From NCBI RefSeq assembly GCF_034675905.1, contig NZ_JAUCCV010000005.1, positions 1-64,000 on the forward strand: DNA of 64,000 nucleotides, written 5' to 3'. Position numbers and translations under genes: made by a program. Of the stretch, positions 30,342-39,368 are shown piece after piece. The notes beneath the pieces were generated by a model. It was not told the DNA's origin. It worked only from the letters and a program-made list of their open reading frames with translations, and did not search any database. Numbering within the stretch: position 1 is the stretch's first letter; every line of letters starts with the position of its first letter. This DNA is from Castellaniella sp034675905. Its GTDB lineage: Bacteria; Pseudomonadota; Gammaproteobacteria; Burkholderiales; Burkholderiaceae_B.

Positions 30342-31493
30342 ATGTCTGGCACCGAATCCGTCAATGTCCTGGGTCTTGACCCGGCCGCCCTGGAAGCGCT
30401 GGTCGCACAATGGGGCGGCAAGCCCTTTCGTGCGCGGCAGCTGTCCCAATGGGTACACCAGCGCGGTGTGGATCGGTTTGCCGACATGAGCGATCTGGCC
30501 AAGGATTTTCGTGCGCAATTGGATGCGCACTGCGTCGTGCAGGCGCCCCCCCTGAATCTGGAAAAACGCTCCAGCGACGGTACGCGCAAATGGCTGTTCG
30601 ACATGGGAGCCGGCAATGCCATCGAAACGGTGTTCATTCCCGAAGACGATCGCGGCACGCTCTGTATTTCCAGTCAGGCCGGCTGCACGGTGGCCTGTCC
30701 TTTCTGCTCGACTGGCTATCAGGGCTTCAGCCGCAACCTGACGAGCGCCGAGATCATCGGCCAGCTCTGGTACGCCAATCGCGCTTTGCGCGATGACCCG
30801 CATGCAGCCCGTCTGAACGGTCCTGCCGAAGACGCGCAGCGGGCCGTCAGCAATGTGGTCATGATGGGCATGGGCGAACCCCTGCTGAATTATGACCAGG
30901 TATTGGGAGCCTTGCGCTTGATGGTCAGCGATCATGCCTATGGCTTGTCGCGCCGCCGCGTCACGGTCTCGACATCGGGTGTTGTGCCCATGATCGACCG
31001 GCTGGCTCAGGATTGCCCGGTGGCCCTGGCCGTGTCGCTGCATGCCCCCAATGACACGCTGCGTGACCGGCTGGTGCCGCTGAACCGCAAATACCCCTTG
31101 GCGGAACTGCTGGCTGCCTGCAACCGTTATCTGGATCACGCGCCCCGCGACTTCATTACATTCGAGTACATTATGCTCGATGGAGTCAATGATGCGGATG
31201 AACAAGCGCGAGAGCTGATCGACATCGCCCGGCAGGTGCGCTGCAAATTCAATCTGATTCCTTTCAATCCGTTCCCACAGTCCGGCCTGCGGCGTTCGCC
31301 GGCGGCGCGCATCCGTCTGTTTGCCCAGCAACTGCTGGATGCAGGACTGGTGGTGACGGTACGCAAGACACGGGGCGACGATATCGACGCCGCCTGTGGC
31401 CAATTGGCGGGCGAGGTCCGAGACCGCACCCGCATCGATGAACGCTTGCCGGATCGCGCCCGGATCGTCATACGCAAAAAGGAGCATGGATGA
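30342..31493 (+). CDS. rlmN: dual-specificity RNA methyltransferase RlmN
   Basis: The protein has 383 residues. This radical-SAM enzyme makes 2-methyladenosine at A2503 of 23S rRNA and A37 of some tRNAs. The iron-sulfur motif CTVACPFC (about 119-126), MGMGEPLLNYDQV, VALAVSLHAPND and the late conserved Cys-containing DAACGQLAGE segment are intact, including the second catalytic cysteine. It overlaps the next gene by four bases (ATGA). Confidence 0.97.
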   Translation: MSGTESVNVLGLDPAALEALVAQWGGKPFRARQLSQWVHQRGVDRFADMSDLAKDFRAQLDAHCVVQAPPLNLEKRSSDGTRKWLFDMGAGNAIETVFIPEDDRGTLCISSQAGCTVACPFCSTGYQGFSRNLTSAEIIGQLWYANRALRDDPHAARLNGPAEDAQRAVSNVVMMGMGEPLLNYDQVLGALRLMVSDHAYGLSRRRVTVSTSGVVPMIDRLAQDCPVALAVSLHAPNDTLRDRLVPLNRKYPLAELLAACNRYLDHAPRDFITFEYIMLDGVNDADEQARELIDIARQVRCKFNLIPFNPFPQSGLRRSPAARIRLFAQQLLDAGLVVTVRKTRGDDIDAACGQLAGEVRDRTRIDERLPDRARIVIRKKEHG

Positions 31494-31990
31494 GTGAATC
31501 CCTGAGGGACAGCCTGATGCGGCAGGAATCACCTGGCATGGAAACTCTATCCGTCGGGGATTCGCTGAAGCAATTGCGCGAGACGCGCGGGCTGACGCTG
31601 TCTGAAGTCTCTGCGCGGATCAAGTATTCCGCCATTCAGCTGGGCTACCTGGAAGCCGATGATTGGGCGCGCTTGCCCGATGGCGTGCCTCTGCGCGGCC
31701 TGGTGCGCAATTACGCCCGCTTCCTGGATGGCGACGTAGATGCCGTCTTGCGCCTGCTGGATCAGGCGGTGGGTCCTACCCGGCCGCAACCTACCGTGAC
31801 GGCGCTGGGTGCACGACGCGCTTTGCAGCAGGCCGACATGAATCCCAAGGGCGAGCCTGCCCACCGGACCTGGGCCTGGCTGCTGCTGCTGTTGGTCTTG
31901 TTCGGCGTGGTCGGCGTCTATGCCGTTAATCGGGGCTGGGTTCCCGAACAGTGGTTGGTTTTTGATTGGTTGAAGGCTTTGCGTCCATGA
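31490..31990 (+). CDS. short RodZ-like membrane protein with N-terminal helix-turn-helix
   Basis: The protein has 166 residues. Residues about 23-90 form the Cro/CI-like HTH of RodZ (LKQLRETRGLTLSEVSARIKYS, then YLEADDWARLPDGVPLRGLVRNYARFL). One membrane helix (TWAWLLLLLVLFGVVGVYAV) lies near 127-146, and only about 20 residues follow. Classical RodZ, which tethers MreB in cell-shape control, has a long linker and a periplasmic domain (DUF4115) here; both are absent. Position before ispG supports orthology with rodZ. It overlaps ispG by four bases. It could be a genuinely short lineage form or a 3' truncation. Confidence 0.8.
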   Translation: MSESLRDSLMRQESPGMETLSVGDSLKQLRETRGLTLSEVSARIKYSAIQLGYLEADDWARLPDGVPLRGLVRNYARFLDGDVDAVLRLLDQAVGPTRPQPTVTALGARRALQQADMNPKGEPAHRTWAWLLLLLVLFGVVGVYAVNRGWVPEQWLVFDWLKALRP

Positions 31991-33294
31991 CGTCTGCAGT
32001 GAATACCGAACCCTCGACGGCCGCCCGCCGTCCCACGCGCGCCGTTGCGGTGCGCTGGGGCGGCCATGTGGTGCAGGTCGGGGGCGATGCTCCGGTCGTG
32101 GTGCAGTCCATGACCAATACCGATACGGCTGATCCCGAAGCCACCGCCCTTCAGGTGCGTGAATTGTGGCAGGCAGGATCGGAACTGGTGCGGATTACGG
32201 TCAATACCCCCGAGGCTGCCGCCCGGGTCGGCGATCTGCGCAATGCCTTGGACCGCATGGATGTACCGGTCCCTCTGGTGGGCGATTTTCATTACAACGG
32301 CCACAAGCTGCTGACGCAGTTCCCGGATTGCGCTCAGGCCCTGTCCAAATACCGCATCAATCCGGGCAATATGGGCGGCGGAAAGCGCCGCGACGACAAC
32401 TTCGCGCAGATGATCGAAGTCGCCTGCCGCTATGACAAGCCCATCCGCATCGGGGTGAACTGGGGCAGTCTGGATCACGAACTGCTGGCGCGGATGATGG
32501 ACGACAATGCGGCGCAGGCCGCACCCCGGACCGCCAATGCCGTGATGCGCGACGCCCTGGTGGTCTCGGCTATCAGCAATGCGGAACGCGCCCAGGAATT
32601 GGGTTTGCCGGGCAATGCCATCGTGCTGTCTTGCAAGGTCAGCCATGTGCAGGATCTGATCGCTGTCTATCAGGATCTTTCGCGCCGCTGCGACTACCCG
32701 CTGCACCTGGGGCTGACCGAGGCCGGCATGGGGTCCAAGGGCATCGTGGCCTCGACGGCAGCGCTGGCTGTCTTGTTGCAACAAGGCATCGGCGACACGA
32801 TCCGGATTTCCCTGACACCGGAACCCGGCGGCGACCGCAGCCGTGAAGTCATCGTGGCCCAGGAAATCCTGCAGACCATGGGCCTGCGCGCCTTTACGCC
32901 GATGGTGGTGGCCTGCCCCGGTTGCGGACGCACCAGCAGCACCGTCTTTCAGGAACTTGCCGCCAGCATCCAGACCTATCTGCGCACGCAGATGCCGGTC
33001 TGGAAAAATCAGTATCCTGGCGTCGAAAACATGCACGTCGCCGTCATGGGCTGCGTGGTCAATGGGCCGGGTGAAAGCCGTCATGCCGACATCGGTATCA
33101 GTCTGCCGGGCACCGGCGAAATTCCCGCCGCGCCGGTCTATGTCGATGGGCAACGGACGGTGACCCTGAAGGGCGATGCCATCGCCGAGGAATTCAAGCA
33201 GATCGTGGAAGATTATGTGGCGCAGCGCTACGGGCAAACGGCCGGCGAACAGCCCGCCCATCGTCCGGGTGTCGTGCCGCGTCAAGCAGGTTGA
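31987..33294 (+). CDS. ispG: 4-hydroxy-3-methylbut-2-en-1-yl diphosphate synthase (flavodoxin)
   Basis: The protein has 435 residues from MTSAVNTEP; the ATG overlaps the rodZ-like stop as ATGA. IspG converts MEcPP to HMBPP in the MEP isoprenoid pathway using a [4Fe-4S] cluster. The N-terminal VQVGGDAPVVVQSMTNTDT, the block SKYRINPGNMGGGKRRDDNF, and the cluster cysteines in VACPGCGRTSS and VMGCVVNGPGE are present. The length over 400 reflects the long insert typical of betaproteobacterial IspG. hisS starts 3 bp after its stop. Confidence 0.97.
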   Translation: MTSAVNTEPSTAARRPTRAVAVRWGGHVVQVGGDAPVVVQSMTNTDTADPEATALQVRELWQAGSELVRITVNTPEAAARVGDLRNALDRMDVPVPLVGDFHYNGHKLLTQFPDCAQALSKYRINPGNMGGGKRRDDNFAQMIEVACRYDKPIRIGVNWGSLDHELLARMMDDNAAQAAPRTANAVMRDALVVSAISNAERAQELGLPGNAIVLSCKVSHVQDLIAVYQDLSRRCDYPLHLGLTEAGMGSKGIVASTAALAVLLQQGIGDTIRISLTPEPGGDRSREVIVAQEILQTMGLRAFTPMVVACPGCGRTSSTVFQELAASIQTYLRTQMPVWKNQYPGVENMHVAVMGCVVNGPGESRHADIGISLPGTGEIPAAPVYVDGQRTVTLKGDAIAEEFKQIVEDYVAQRYGQTAGEQPAHRPGVVPRQAG

Positions 33295-33297
33295 TGC

Positions 33298-34581
33298 ATG
33301 TCCGAATTCAAGAAAGTCGCCGGCCTGACCGGCATGAAAGATACCCTGCCGCCTGAATCCGCGTGCTGGGAACAGTTGGAATCCCTGGTGCGCGACTGGC
33401 TGGCCGGCTATGGCTACCAGAACATGCGCACGCCCGTGCTGGAACAGACGCATTTGTTCACCCGGGGCATCGGCGAGGTCACCGATATCGTCGAAAAAGA
33501 GATGTATTCCTTTGTCGATCCCTTGAATGACGAGCGTCTGACGATGCGTCCGGAATTCACGGCGGGCATCGTGCGCGCGGCGATCGAACACAACTTCCTA
33601 TATGATCGGCCGCGTCGCATCTACGCCATGGGGCCGGTGTTTCGGCACGAACGCCCTCAGCGCGGCCGGTATCGCCAGTTCCACCAGATCGATGTCGAGG
33701 CCTTGGGTTTCCCGGGGCCGGATGTGGATGCGGAACTGATCCTCATGCTGGCGCGACTGTGGCGTCTGCTGGGGCTGAATGATATGCGCCTGGAGCTGAA
33801 CTCCTTGGGACAGCCAGCGGAGCGCGCCGCGCATCGCGCTGCACTGATCGCTCACTTGGAACAGCACAGGGATGTGCTTGACGACGAAGCCCAGCGTCGC
33901 ATGCATAGCAATCCCCTGCGGGTGCTGGATACAAAAAATCCCGCCATGCAGGAGATGGCCAATGCCGCGCCGCGCCTGTTCGATTTCCTGGGGGACGAGT
34001 CCCTGGCGCATTATCAGGGCCTCTGCGCCCGTCTGGATGATGCCGGCATTGTCTATACCCTGAATCCCCGCCTGGTGCGCGGGCTGGACTACTACAATCT
34101 AACCGTCTTTGAATGGGTGACGGATCGCCTGGGCGCTCAGGGGACCGTGTGCGGCGGCGGGCGCTATGATGGCCTGATCGAACTGCTGGGCGGCAAACCC
34201 GCTCCGGCAGTAGGTTTCGCCATCGGCATGGAACGCCTGCTGGATCTTTGGCAGCAGGATGCGCAGGTATCGGCGCCAGCTGAATGCCAGGTGTATCTGG
34301 TGCATCAGGGTGATGACGCCCAGCGGCAAGCTGCCCAGCTGGCCGAATCCCTGCGGGATGCGGGCATGCGGGCACTTGTCCACGCCGGCTCGACTGGGTT
34401 TAAATCACAATTTCGCCGGGCGGATGCCAGCGGGGCGATTGCCGCCGTGATCATCGGAGGTGACGAGCTGACCGCAAGGGCCGCCACGGTGAAATGGCTG
34501 CGGGGCGATGCCCAGGGCGACTCGCAGCAGGAATCGGTCGCTTTCGACCAGCTGGTGCATCATCTCAAGCAAAGGATCTGA
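33298..34581 (+). CDS. hisS: histidyl-tRNA synthetase
   Basis: The protein has 427 residues. This class II synthetase charges tRNA-His. It has motif 2 (VFRHERPQRGRYRQFHQ), the histidine-binding LVRGLDYYNLTVFEW and GGGRYDGLIELLGG, motif 3 (GFAIGMERLL), and the C-terminal anticodon-binding domain (VYLVHQGDDAQRQAAQLAE onward). The paralogue hisZ, which lacks that last domain, lies 9 kb downstream. It belongs to the conserved ispG-hisS-yfgM-bamB-der run. Confidence 0.97.
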   Translation: MSEFKKVAGLTGMKDTLPPESACWEQLESLVRDWLAGYGYQNMRTPVLEQTHLFTRGIGEVTDIVEKEMYSFVDPLNDERLTMRPEFTAGIVRAAIEHNFLYDRPRRIYAMGPVFRHERPQRGRYRQFHQIDVEALGFPGPDVDAELILMLARLWRLLGLNDMRLELNSLGQPAERAAHRAALIAHLEQHRDVLDDEAQRRMHSNPLRVLDTKNPAMQEMANAAPRLFDFLGDESLAHYQGLCARLDDAGIVYTLNPRLVRGLDYYNLTVFEWVTDRLGAQGTVCGGGRYDGLIELLGGKPAPAVGFAIGMERLLDLWQQDAQVSAPAECQVYLVHQGDDAQRQAAQLAESLRDAGMRALVHAGSTGFKSQFRRADASGAIAAVIIGGDELTARAATVKWLRGDAQGDSQQESVAFDQLVHHLKQRI

Positions 34582-34589
34582 TTACAGGC

Positions 34590-35228
34590 ATGGCATACGA
34601 TCTCGAAGAACAGGAAAAAATTGACGCGCTGAAGGCCTGGTGGGAACGCTATGGCACTTTTGGCATGGTGCTGGTGCTGGCGGTCGTGGCCGCCTTTGCC
34701 GGCTGGCGCGGCTGGCAGTGGTATGCCTCGCATCAAGCCTCGCAGGCCATGGGCTACTACGAGGCCCTGGAAACTGCAGCCAGTCAACAGGGCGATGACG
34801 CCGTGACCCGCATCAAGGCGGCCAGCACGGCGCTGCGTCATGACTATGCCGGTTCCGGCTATGCCGCCCGCGGCGTGCTGGTGGCCGCCTGGGCGCTGCA
34901 GGAGCGCAATGATCTGGATGGCGCGCGCGAACAACTGGAATGGCTGGTGAGCGATGGATCGGCGTCCGCCGTGCAAGCGGTTGCCCGCTTGCGCCTGGCC
35001 GGGGTGCTGCTGACGCAGAAACACTATGATCTGGCGCTGGCTCAGTTGCAAGGCACGGCGCCTGACGGCTTTGCAGGCCTGTATGCGGATCGGCGCGGCG
35101 ATGTGCTGGCAGCCCAAGGGCATGCAGATCAGGCGATCCAGGCCTGGGGCGAGGCGCTCAAGGCCTTCGGCGCAGATCCTGCCGCCCAGATCGTCCAGCT
35201 GAAAATCGATGCTTTGAACGGAGCCTGA
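34590..35228 (+). CDS. yfgM: YfgM-type tetratricopeptide membrane protein
   Basis: The protein has 212 residues from MAYDLEEQEKIDALKAWW. One membrane helix lies near residues 24-41 (GMVLVLAVVAAFAGWRGW); the rest is helical and TPR-like (AREQLEWLV..., ALAQLQGTAPDGFAGLYADRRGDVLAAQG). YfgM in E. coli associates with SecYEG and the chaperone PpiD and acts in periplasmic protein traffic. The start lies 8 bp after the hisS stop; the longer frame overlaps hisS and is rejected. bamB begins 5 bp after it. Confidence 0.9.
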   Translation: MAYDLEEQEKIDALKAWWERYGTFGMVLVLAVVAAFAGWRGWQWYASHQASQAMGYYEALETAASQQGDDAVTRIKAASTALRHDYAGSGYAARGVLVAAWALQERNDLDGAREQLEWLVSDGSASAVQAVARLRLAGVLLTQKHYDLALAQLQGTAPDGFAGLYADRRGDVLAAQGHADQAIQAWGEALKAFGADPAAQIVQLKIDALNGA

Positions 35229-35233
35229 GCCCC

Positions 35234-36385
35234 ATGCGTATTCCTGTTCGTCTGTTTCGCGCTGCCATCCTCGGTCTGATGGCGGCGGGACTGTCCGGCT
35301 GCGGTCTGTTTTCCAGCCCGGACGCCCGCTTTGATCCTGCACCGCTCACGGATTACACGCCAACATTGTCGGTCGCGACCCGCTGGTCGGTTTCCATCGG
35401 CAGCGGCGGGGATTACGGCTTTGAGCCCCAGTTGGTCGGGGATACGGTCTATGCGGCTACGCCTTCAGGGGCCGTGGCGGCGGTCGATCTGTCTTCTGGC
35501 GCCTTGCGTTGGCGGGCAGGCGACGAACCCCTGCAAGCCGGAGCGGGCAGCGATGGCCGCACGACAGCGGTCGTCACCCGTCAGGGTATGGTGGTGGCTT
35601 ATGATGCTCAGGGCAAGGAAATCTGGCGCAGCCAGGCGGCCAGCGCCGTCAATGTGCCGCCGACAGTGGGTAACGGTATCGTTGTCGTGCGCACGACCGA
35701 TTACCGCATCCAGGCGTTCGACGAGTCGACCGGCAAGCTGCGCTGGAATGTGCAACGGCCTGGCCCTGCGCTGGCCTTGCGCACCAGTATTCGTATGGCG
35801 ATGGTGCCCAATCTGCTGATTGCGGGCATGCCCAATGGTCGTTTGCTGGCTGTCGATACGGCCTCAGGGACGGTGCGTTGGGAGGGCTCGGTGTCGGCCT
35901 CGCGGGGGGCGTCCGACCTAGAGCGCATCAGCGACGTGGTCGGCGAACCGTTGACGATCGGGCCCTTGCTGTGCGGCGTCAGCTATCAGGGCCGCACCAG
36001 TTGCTTTGATGTGTCGCAGGGCGGCCGCGCCGTCTGGGGGCAGGATGTTGCGTCGGCTACCGGCATGGCGACAGACGGTCAGCGCCTGTATATACCGGAC
36101 ATGCGCGATGTCGTCCGGGCATTGGATCTGAAAGACGGTCAAGAACAATGGCAGCAGCCTGCGCTGCTGAATCGGCGCCTGAGCGCACCTGCCGTGGCAG
36201 GGCGCGCGGTCGCCGTCGGCGACTATCAGGGCTATCTGCATTTTCTATCCCGTGTCGACGGCAGCCTGATGGCTCGCTTGCAGGTCGGCGGCGGGCCGAT
36301 CACGTCCGCACTGCTGGCGACGCCCCGAGGCGTCGTGGTGCAGACGGGCAGCGGCAATCTGATGCTGGTAGGTGTGAGTGACTGA
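35234..36385 (+). CDS. bamB: outer membrane assembly lipoprotein BamB
   Basis: The protein has 383 residues. It is the beta-propeller accessory lipoprotein of the BAM complex, which inserts beta-barrel proteins into the outer membrane. The signal peptide ends in the lipobox GLSGC (about residue 22). Repeated PQQ-like blades are visible, for example GAVAAVDLSSGALRW, YRIQAFDESTGKLRW and GRLLAVDTASGTVRW. Its 3' end overlaps the GTG start of der by eight bases. Confidence 0.95.
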   Translation: MRIPVRLFRAAILGLMAAGLSGCGLFSSPDARFDPAPLTDYTPTLSVATRWSVSIGSGGDYGFEPQLVGDTVYAATPSGAVAAVDLSSGALRWRAGDEPLQAGAGSDGRTTAVVTRQGMVVAYDAQGKEIWRSQAASAVNVPPTVGNGIVVVRTTDYRIQAFDESTGKLRWNVQRPGPALALRTSIRMAMVPNLLIAGMPNGRLLAVDTASGTVRWEGSVSASRGASDLERISDVVGEPLTIGPLLCGVSYQGRTSCFDVSQGGRAVWGQDVASATGMATDGQRLYIPDMRDVVRALDLKDGQEQWQQPALLNRRLSAPAVAGRAVAVGDYQGYLHFLSRVDGSLMARLQVGGGPITSALLATPRGVVVQTGSGNLMLVGVSD

Positions 36386-37772
36386 TTTGCATTTCAAACC
36401 GGTGGTGTCCCTGGTCGGGCGCACCAATGTCGGTAAGTCGACCCTGTTCAATCGCCTGACGCGATCGCGTGCAGCCCTGGTAGCGAATATCTCGGGCCTG
36501 ACACGCGACCGCCACTATGGGGAAGGCCGGGTCGGGGACTTTCCCTTCATCGTGGTCGATACCGGCGGTTTCGAGCCGGTCGCCACGCGCGGTATCCTGG
36601 TCGAGATGGCCCGCCAGACGGCGCAGGCGATTGCCGAATCCGATGTGGTGCTGTTTCTGGTGGATGGGCGCGAAGGCATCAACGCCCACGATCATGAAAT
36701 CGCCCGCCTGTTGCGCAAGACCGGGCAGCGTGTGCTGCTGGCCGTGAACAAGGCCGAAGGCATGCGCGATCATGCGGCCTTGGCCCAGTTTCACGAACTG
36801 GGTCTGGGCGAGCCGCATCCGATTTCAGCGGCGCACGGCGACGGGGTGCCTGCTCTGGTCGACGAGGCGCTGGCCGCCCTGCTGGCGCAGGCGCGCCAGT
36901 CGGCGGTTGACGCACCGGCGGACGAACTGGCCCCGGATGGCGAGGGCGCGCCGGTCGATCATCGGATCAAATTGGCTATCGCCGGGCGCCCGAATGTCGG
37001 CAAGTCCACGCTCATCAATACCTTGGTGGGTGAAGAGCGCGTGATCGCCTATGATCTGCCGGGCACGACGCGCGATGCCATCGAAATCGAATTCGAACGC
37101 GGAGATCGCCGCTATACCTTGATCGATACGGCGGGGCTGCGCCGCCGGGGCAAGGTCTTCGAAACCATAGAGAAATTCTCTGTCATCAAGACCTTGCAGG
37201 CCATCGAGGCCGCCAATGTCGTGCTGCTGCTGATTGATGCCCAGGACGGGATTTCCGATCAGGACGCCCACATCGCCGGGTTCGCCACCGAAGCCGGTCG
37301 TGCGTTGGTGGTCGGGCTGAACAAATGGGATGCCATCGACAGCGAACAGCGGGAATGGGTGCAGCGCGAATATGATCGCAAGCTGCGGTTCCTGTCTTTT
37401 GCCCGCGTGCTGCACCTGTCTGCCCTGAAGGGGCAGGGGGTGGGGCCGGTGCTCAAAGCCGTCGAGGCCGCTCATGCGGCGGCCTTTGCCAAACTGTCCA
37501 CGCCCAAGCTGACGCGGGTGCTGCAGACCGCCGTCGAGCAGCAGCCGCCGCCGCGCAAAGGCATTTTTCGGCCGAAGATGCGCTACGCCCATCAGGGCGG
37601 GCAGAATCCGCCGCGCATCATCATCCACGGCAATGCCCTGGATGCTGTGCCGGATTCCTATCGACGCTACCTGGAAGGCCAGTTCCGCGAGGCATTCAAG
37701 CTGGCCGGGACGCCATTGAGCGTTGAATTCAAGTCCTCGCACAATCCCTATCTGAAGGACAACAATTCGTGA
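36378..37772 (+). CDS. der: GTPase Der (EngA), 50S ribosome assembly
   Basis: The protein has 464 residues and starts at GTG. It has two GTPase domains in tandem followed by a KH-like domain. The first domain has GRTNVGKSTLFN, DTGG and NKAE; the second has GRPNVGKSTLIN, DTAG and NKWD. The first P-loop has Thr where most Der proteins have Pro, a mild variation that keeps the GKST core. Der is needed for late 50S assembly. It overlaps bamB by eight bases and hisC by four (GTGA). Confidence 0.97.
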   Translation: MTDLHFKPVVSLVGRTNVGKSTLFNRLTRSRAALVANISGLTRDRHYGEGRVGDFPFIVVDTGGFEPVATRGILVEMARQTAQAIAESDVVLFLVDGREGINAHDHEIARLLRKTGQRVLLAVNKAEGMRDHAALAQFHELGLGEPHPISAAHGDGVPALVDEALAALLAQARQSAVDAPADELAPDGEGAPVDHRIKLAIAGRPNVGKSTLINTLVGEERVIAYDLPGTTRDAIEIEFERGDRRYTLIDTAGLRRRGKVFETIEKFSVIKTLQAIEAANVVLLLIDAQDGISDQDAHIAGFATEAGRALVVGLNKWDAIDSEQREWVQREYDRKLRFLSFARVLHLSALKGQGVGPVLKAVEAAHAAAFAKLSTPKLTRVLQTAVEQQPPPRKGIFRPKMRYAHQGGQNPPRIIIHGNALDAVPDSYRRYLEGQFREAFKLAGTPLSVEFKSSHNPYLKDNNS

Positions 37773-38845
37773 GCACGCTCTGGAGCGATCATGTCGCCGG
37801 TCTGATTCCGTATGTGCCAGGTGAGCAGGCCCGGATTCCAGATCTGCTCAAGCTGAATACCAACGAGAATCCCTACGGCCCGTCTCCCAAGGCGATCGAG
37901 GCCATGCAGGCGGCGCTGGGCGATGATCTGCGCCTGTATCCGGACTACCAGGCCCTGGGTTTGCGCCAGGCGATTGCGCGACGCTATCGTTTGCAGGCCG
38001 ATCAGGTGTTTCTGGGCAATGGGTCAGACGAGATCCTGGCCCATGTATTCAATGCCTTGTTCCTGCGCGGCGGGCGGCTGTTGTGGTTGCCGGACGTGAC
38101 CTACAGCTTTTATCGCACGTATTGTCGTTTTTACGATGTGCCGCATCGTCTGATTCCGTTGGCCGATGATTTCAGTCTGCGGGTGTCGGATTACACGCAG
38201 GCCGTCGAACAAGAGCCGGCCGGTATCATCTTTGCCAACCCGAACGCCCCGACCGGTCGCGCGCTGGGGCTGGACGCCATTGCGGCCATTGCCAAAGCCC
38301 ATCCGGACAGCGCTGTGGTGGTAGACGAAGCCTATGTGGATTTCGGCGCCGAATCCGCCGCTGCCTTGCTGAGAGAGTTTCCCAATCTGCTGGTGGTGCA
38401 TACGCTGTCCAAATCCCGCTCTCTGGCTGGTTTGCGGGTCGGCTATGCGCTGGCGTCCAGCGACCTGGTAGCAGGGCTGCTGCGGGTTAAGGATAGTTTC
38501 AATTCTTACCCTCTGGATCGTGTGGCGCTGGCTGGCGCTCAAGCCTCGATCGAGGACGAGGCCTGGTTCGAACGCACCCGGCACGCCGTCATCGACGCCC
38601 GGGAACAACTGGCGCAGGATTTGCAGGCGTTGGGTTTTGATGTGCTGCCTTCGCAGACGAATTTTCTCTTTGCCCGCCACCGTCGGCAGGATGCGGGCGA
38701 GATCGCCCAGGGCCTGCGTCATCAGGGCATCCTGGTGCGGCATTTCCAGGCGCCGCGCATCGAACAATACCTGCGCATCACGGTGGGGACGCCGGAACAG
38801 TGCGTCCGCTTGTGTGATACGCTGAAAGCCGTTTTATCCGCCTGA
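37769..38845 (+). CDS. hisC: histidinol-phosphate aminotransferase
   Basis: The protein has 358 residues and starts at GTG overlapping the der stop. It is a fold-type I PLP enzyme that transaminates imidazole-acetol phosphate to histidinol phosphate. LKLNTNENPYGPSP at the N-terminus, FANPNAPTGRAL, VVDEAYVDFG and the PLP lysine in HTLSKSRSLAGLRVGYA are present. Genomes of this group often carry a second hisC in the main his operon; here the copy is coupled to der, away from other his biosynthesis genes. Confidence 0.95.
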   Translation: MSTLWSDHVAGLIPYVPGEQARIPDLLKLNTNENPYGPSPKAIEAMQAALGDDLRLYPDYQALGLRQAIARRYRLQADQVFLGNGSDEILAHVFNALFLRGGRLLWLPDVTYSFYRTYCRFYDVPHRLIPLADDFSLRVSDYTQAVEQEPAGIIFANPNAPTGRALGLDAIAAIAKAHPDSAVVVDEAYVDFGAESAAALLREFPNLLVVHTLSKSRSLAGLRVGYALASSDLVAGLLRVKDSFNSYPLDRVALAGAQASIEDEAWFERTRHAVIDAREQLAQDLQALGFDVLPSQTNFLFARHRRQDAGEIAQGLRHQGILVRHFQAPRIEQYLRITVGTPEQCVRLCDTLKAVLSA

Positions 38846-38858
38846 TGAATTCACCATG

Positions 38859-38886
38859 CTGCAGCACGGTCACGACCGTGCTGCAG
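38859..38886. terminator. perfect 12-bp hairpin between hisC and hfq
   Basis: CTGCAGCACGGT and ACCGTGCTGCAG flank a CACG loop. It begins 14 bp after the hisC stop and ends 58 bp before hfq. No T-run follows, so it may be a terminator of the der-hisC run, or a protein-binding palindrome in front of the hfq promoter (a possible -10 TATAAC is at 38917-38922). Confidence 0.55.
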
Positions 38887-38944
38887 TGCATGAATCGCAT
38901 TAAAATGTCCCAGTACTATAACTTCAATAACCGGAGCCTCGTTC

Positions 38945-39181
38945 ATGAGCAATAAAGGGCAAATTCTTCAAGACCCCTTCCTAAACGCCTTGCGCAAGGA
39001 CCACGTGCCTGTCTCTATCTATCTGGTCAATGGGATCAAGCTGCAGGGCCAGGTCGAGTCCTTCGATCAGTATGTTGTGCTGCTGCGTAACACGGTTACG
39101 CAGATGGTCTACAAACATGCCATTTCCACCGTCGTCCCCGCGCGTCCCGTCGCCTTCCAGGTGGATGACTCTGCTGAATAA
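38945..39181 (+). CDS. hfq: RNA chaperone Hfq
   Basis: The protein has 78 residues. It forms the hexameric Sm-like ring that pairs small RNAs with mRNAs. The proximal-face residues are present in QDPFLNALRK and in the Sm1 segment LQGQVESFDQYVVLL, and the Sm2 motif VYKHAISTVVP is intact. The C-terminal tail is short, as in other betaproteobacteria. A GGAG sequence (about 38932-38935) precedes the ATG. hflX follows after 187 bp that contain repeat copy B. Confidence 0.97.
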   Translation: MSNKGQILQDPFLNALRKDHVPVSIYLVNGIKLQGQVESFDQYVVLLRNTVTQMVYKHAISTVVPARPVAFQVDDSAE

Positions 39182-39287
39182 ATCCGCAGTAGGTCCCGCC
39201 GTGCCATCGCCCGCCATGCAGCTTGCCCTGGCGGGCATTCCTTTTGTACCCGTTGCCGGCATACAGACCTCGTGGGAGGCCTTTGGG

Positions 39288-39365
39288 GCGCCGGGCCGCC
39301 CCAAGCCCCAAGGCGCTTCCCTAGAGGGACAGCAAGCGGGTGATAGCCTGCGCGGCGTGGGGGGC
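39288..39365 (+). repeat. dispersed palindromic repeat, copy B, before hflX
   Basis: The segment starts GCGCCGGGCCGCCCCAAG and ends GCGGCGTGGGGGGC, the same borders as copy A at 2226-2294, with a more diverged centre. It fills the gap between hfq and hflX and ends three bases before the hflX ATG, so its terminal G-run serves as that gene's ribosome binding site. Confidence 0.7.
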
Positions 39366-39368
39366 TCT

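Noticed and set aside
37259..37280. Possible defect in Der because the first P-loop has Thr instead of Pro
   Set aside because: The essential GKST residues and all other G motifs in both domains are intact, so the gene should be functional.
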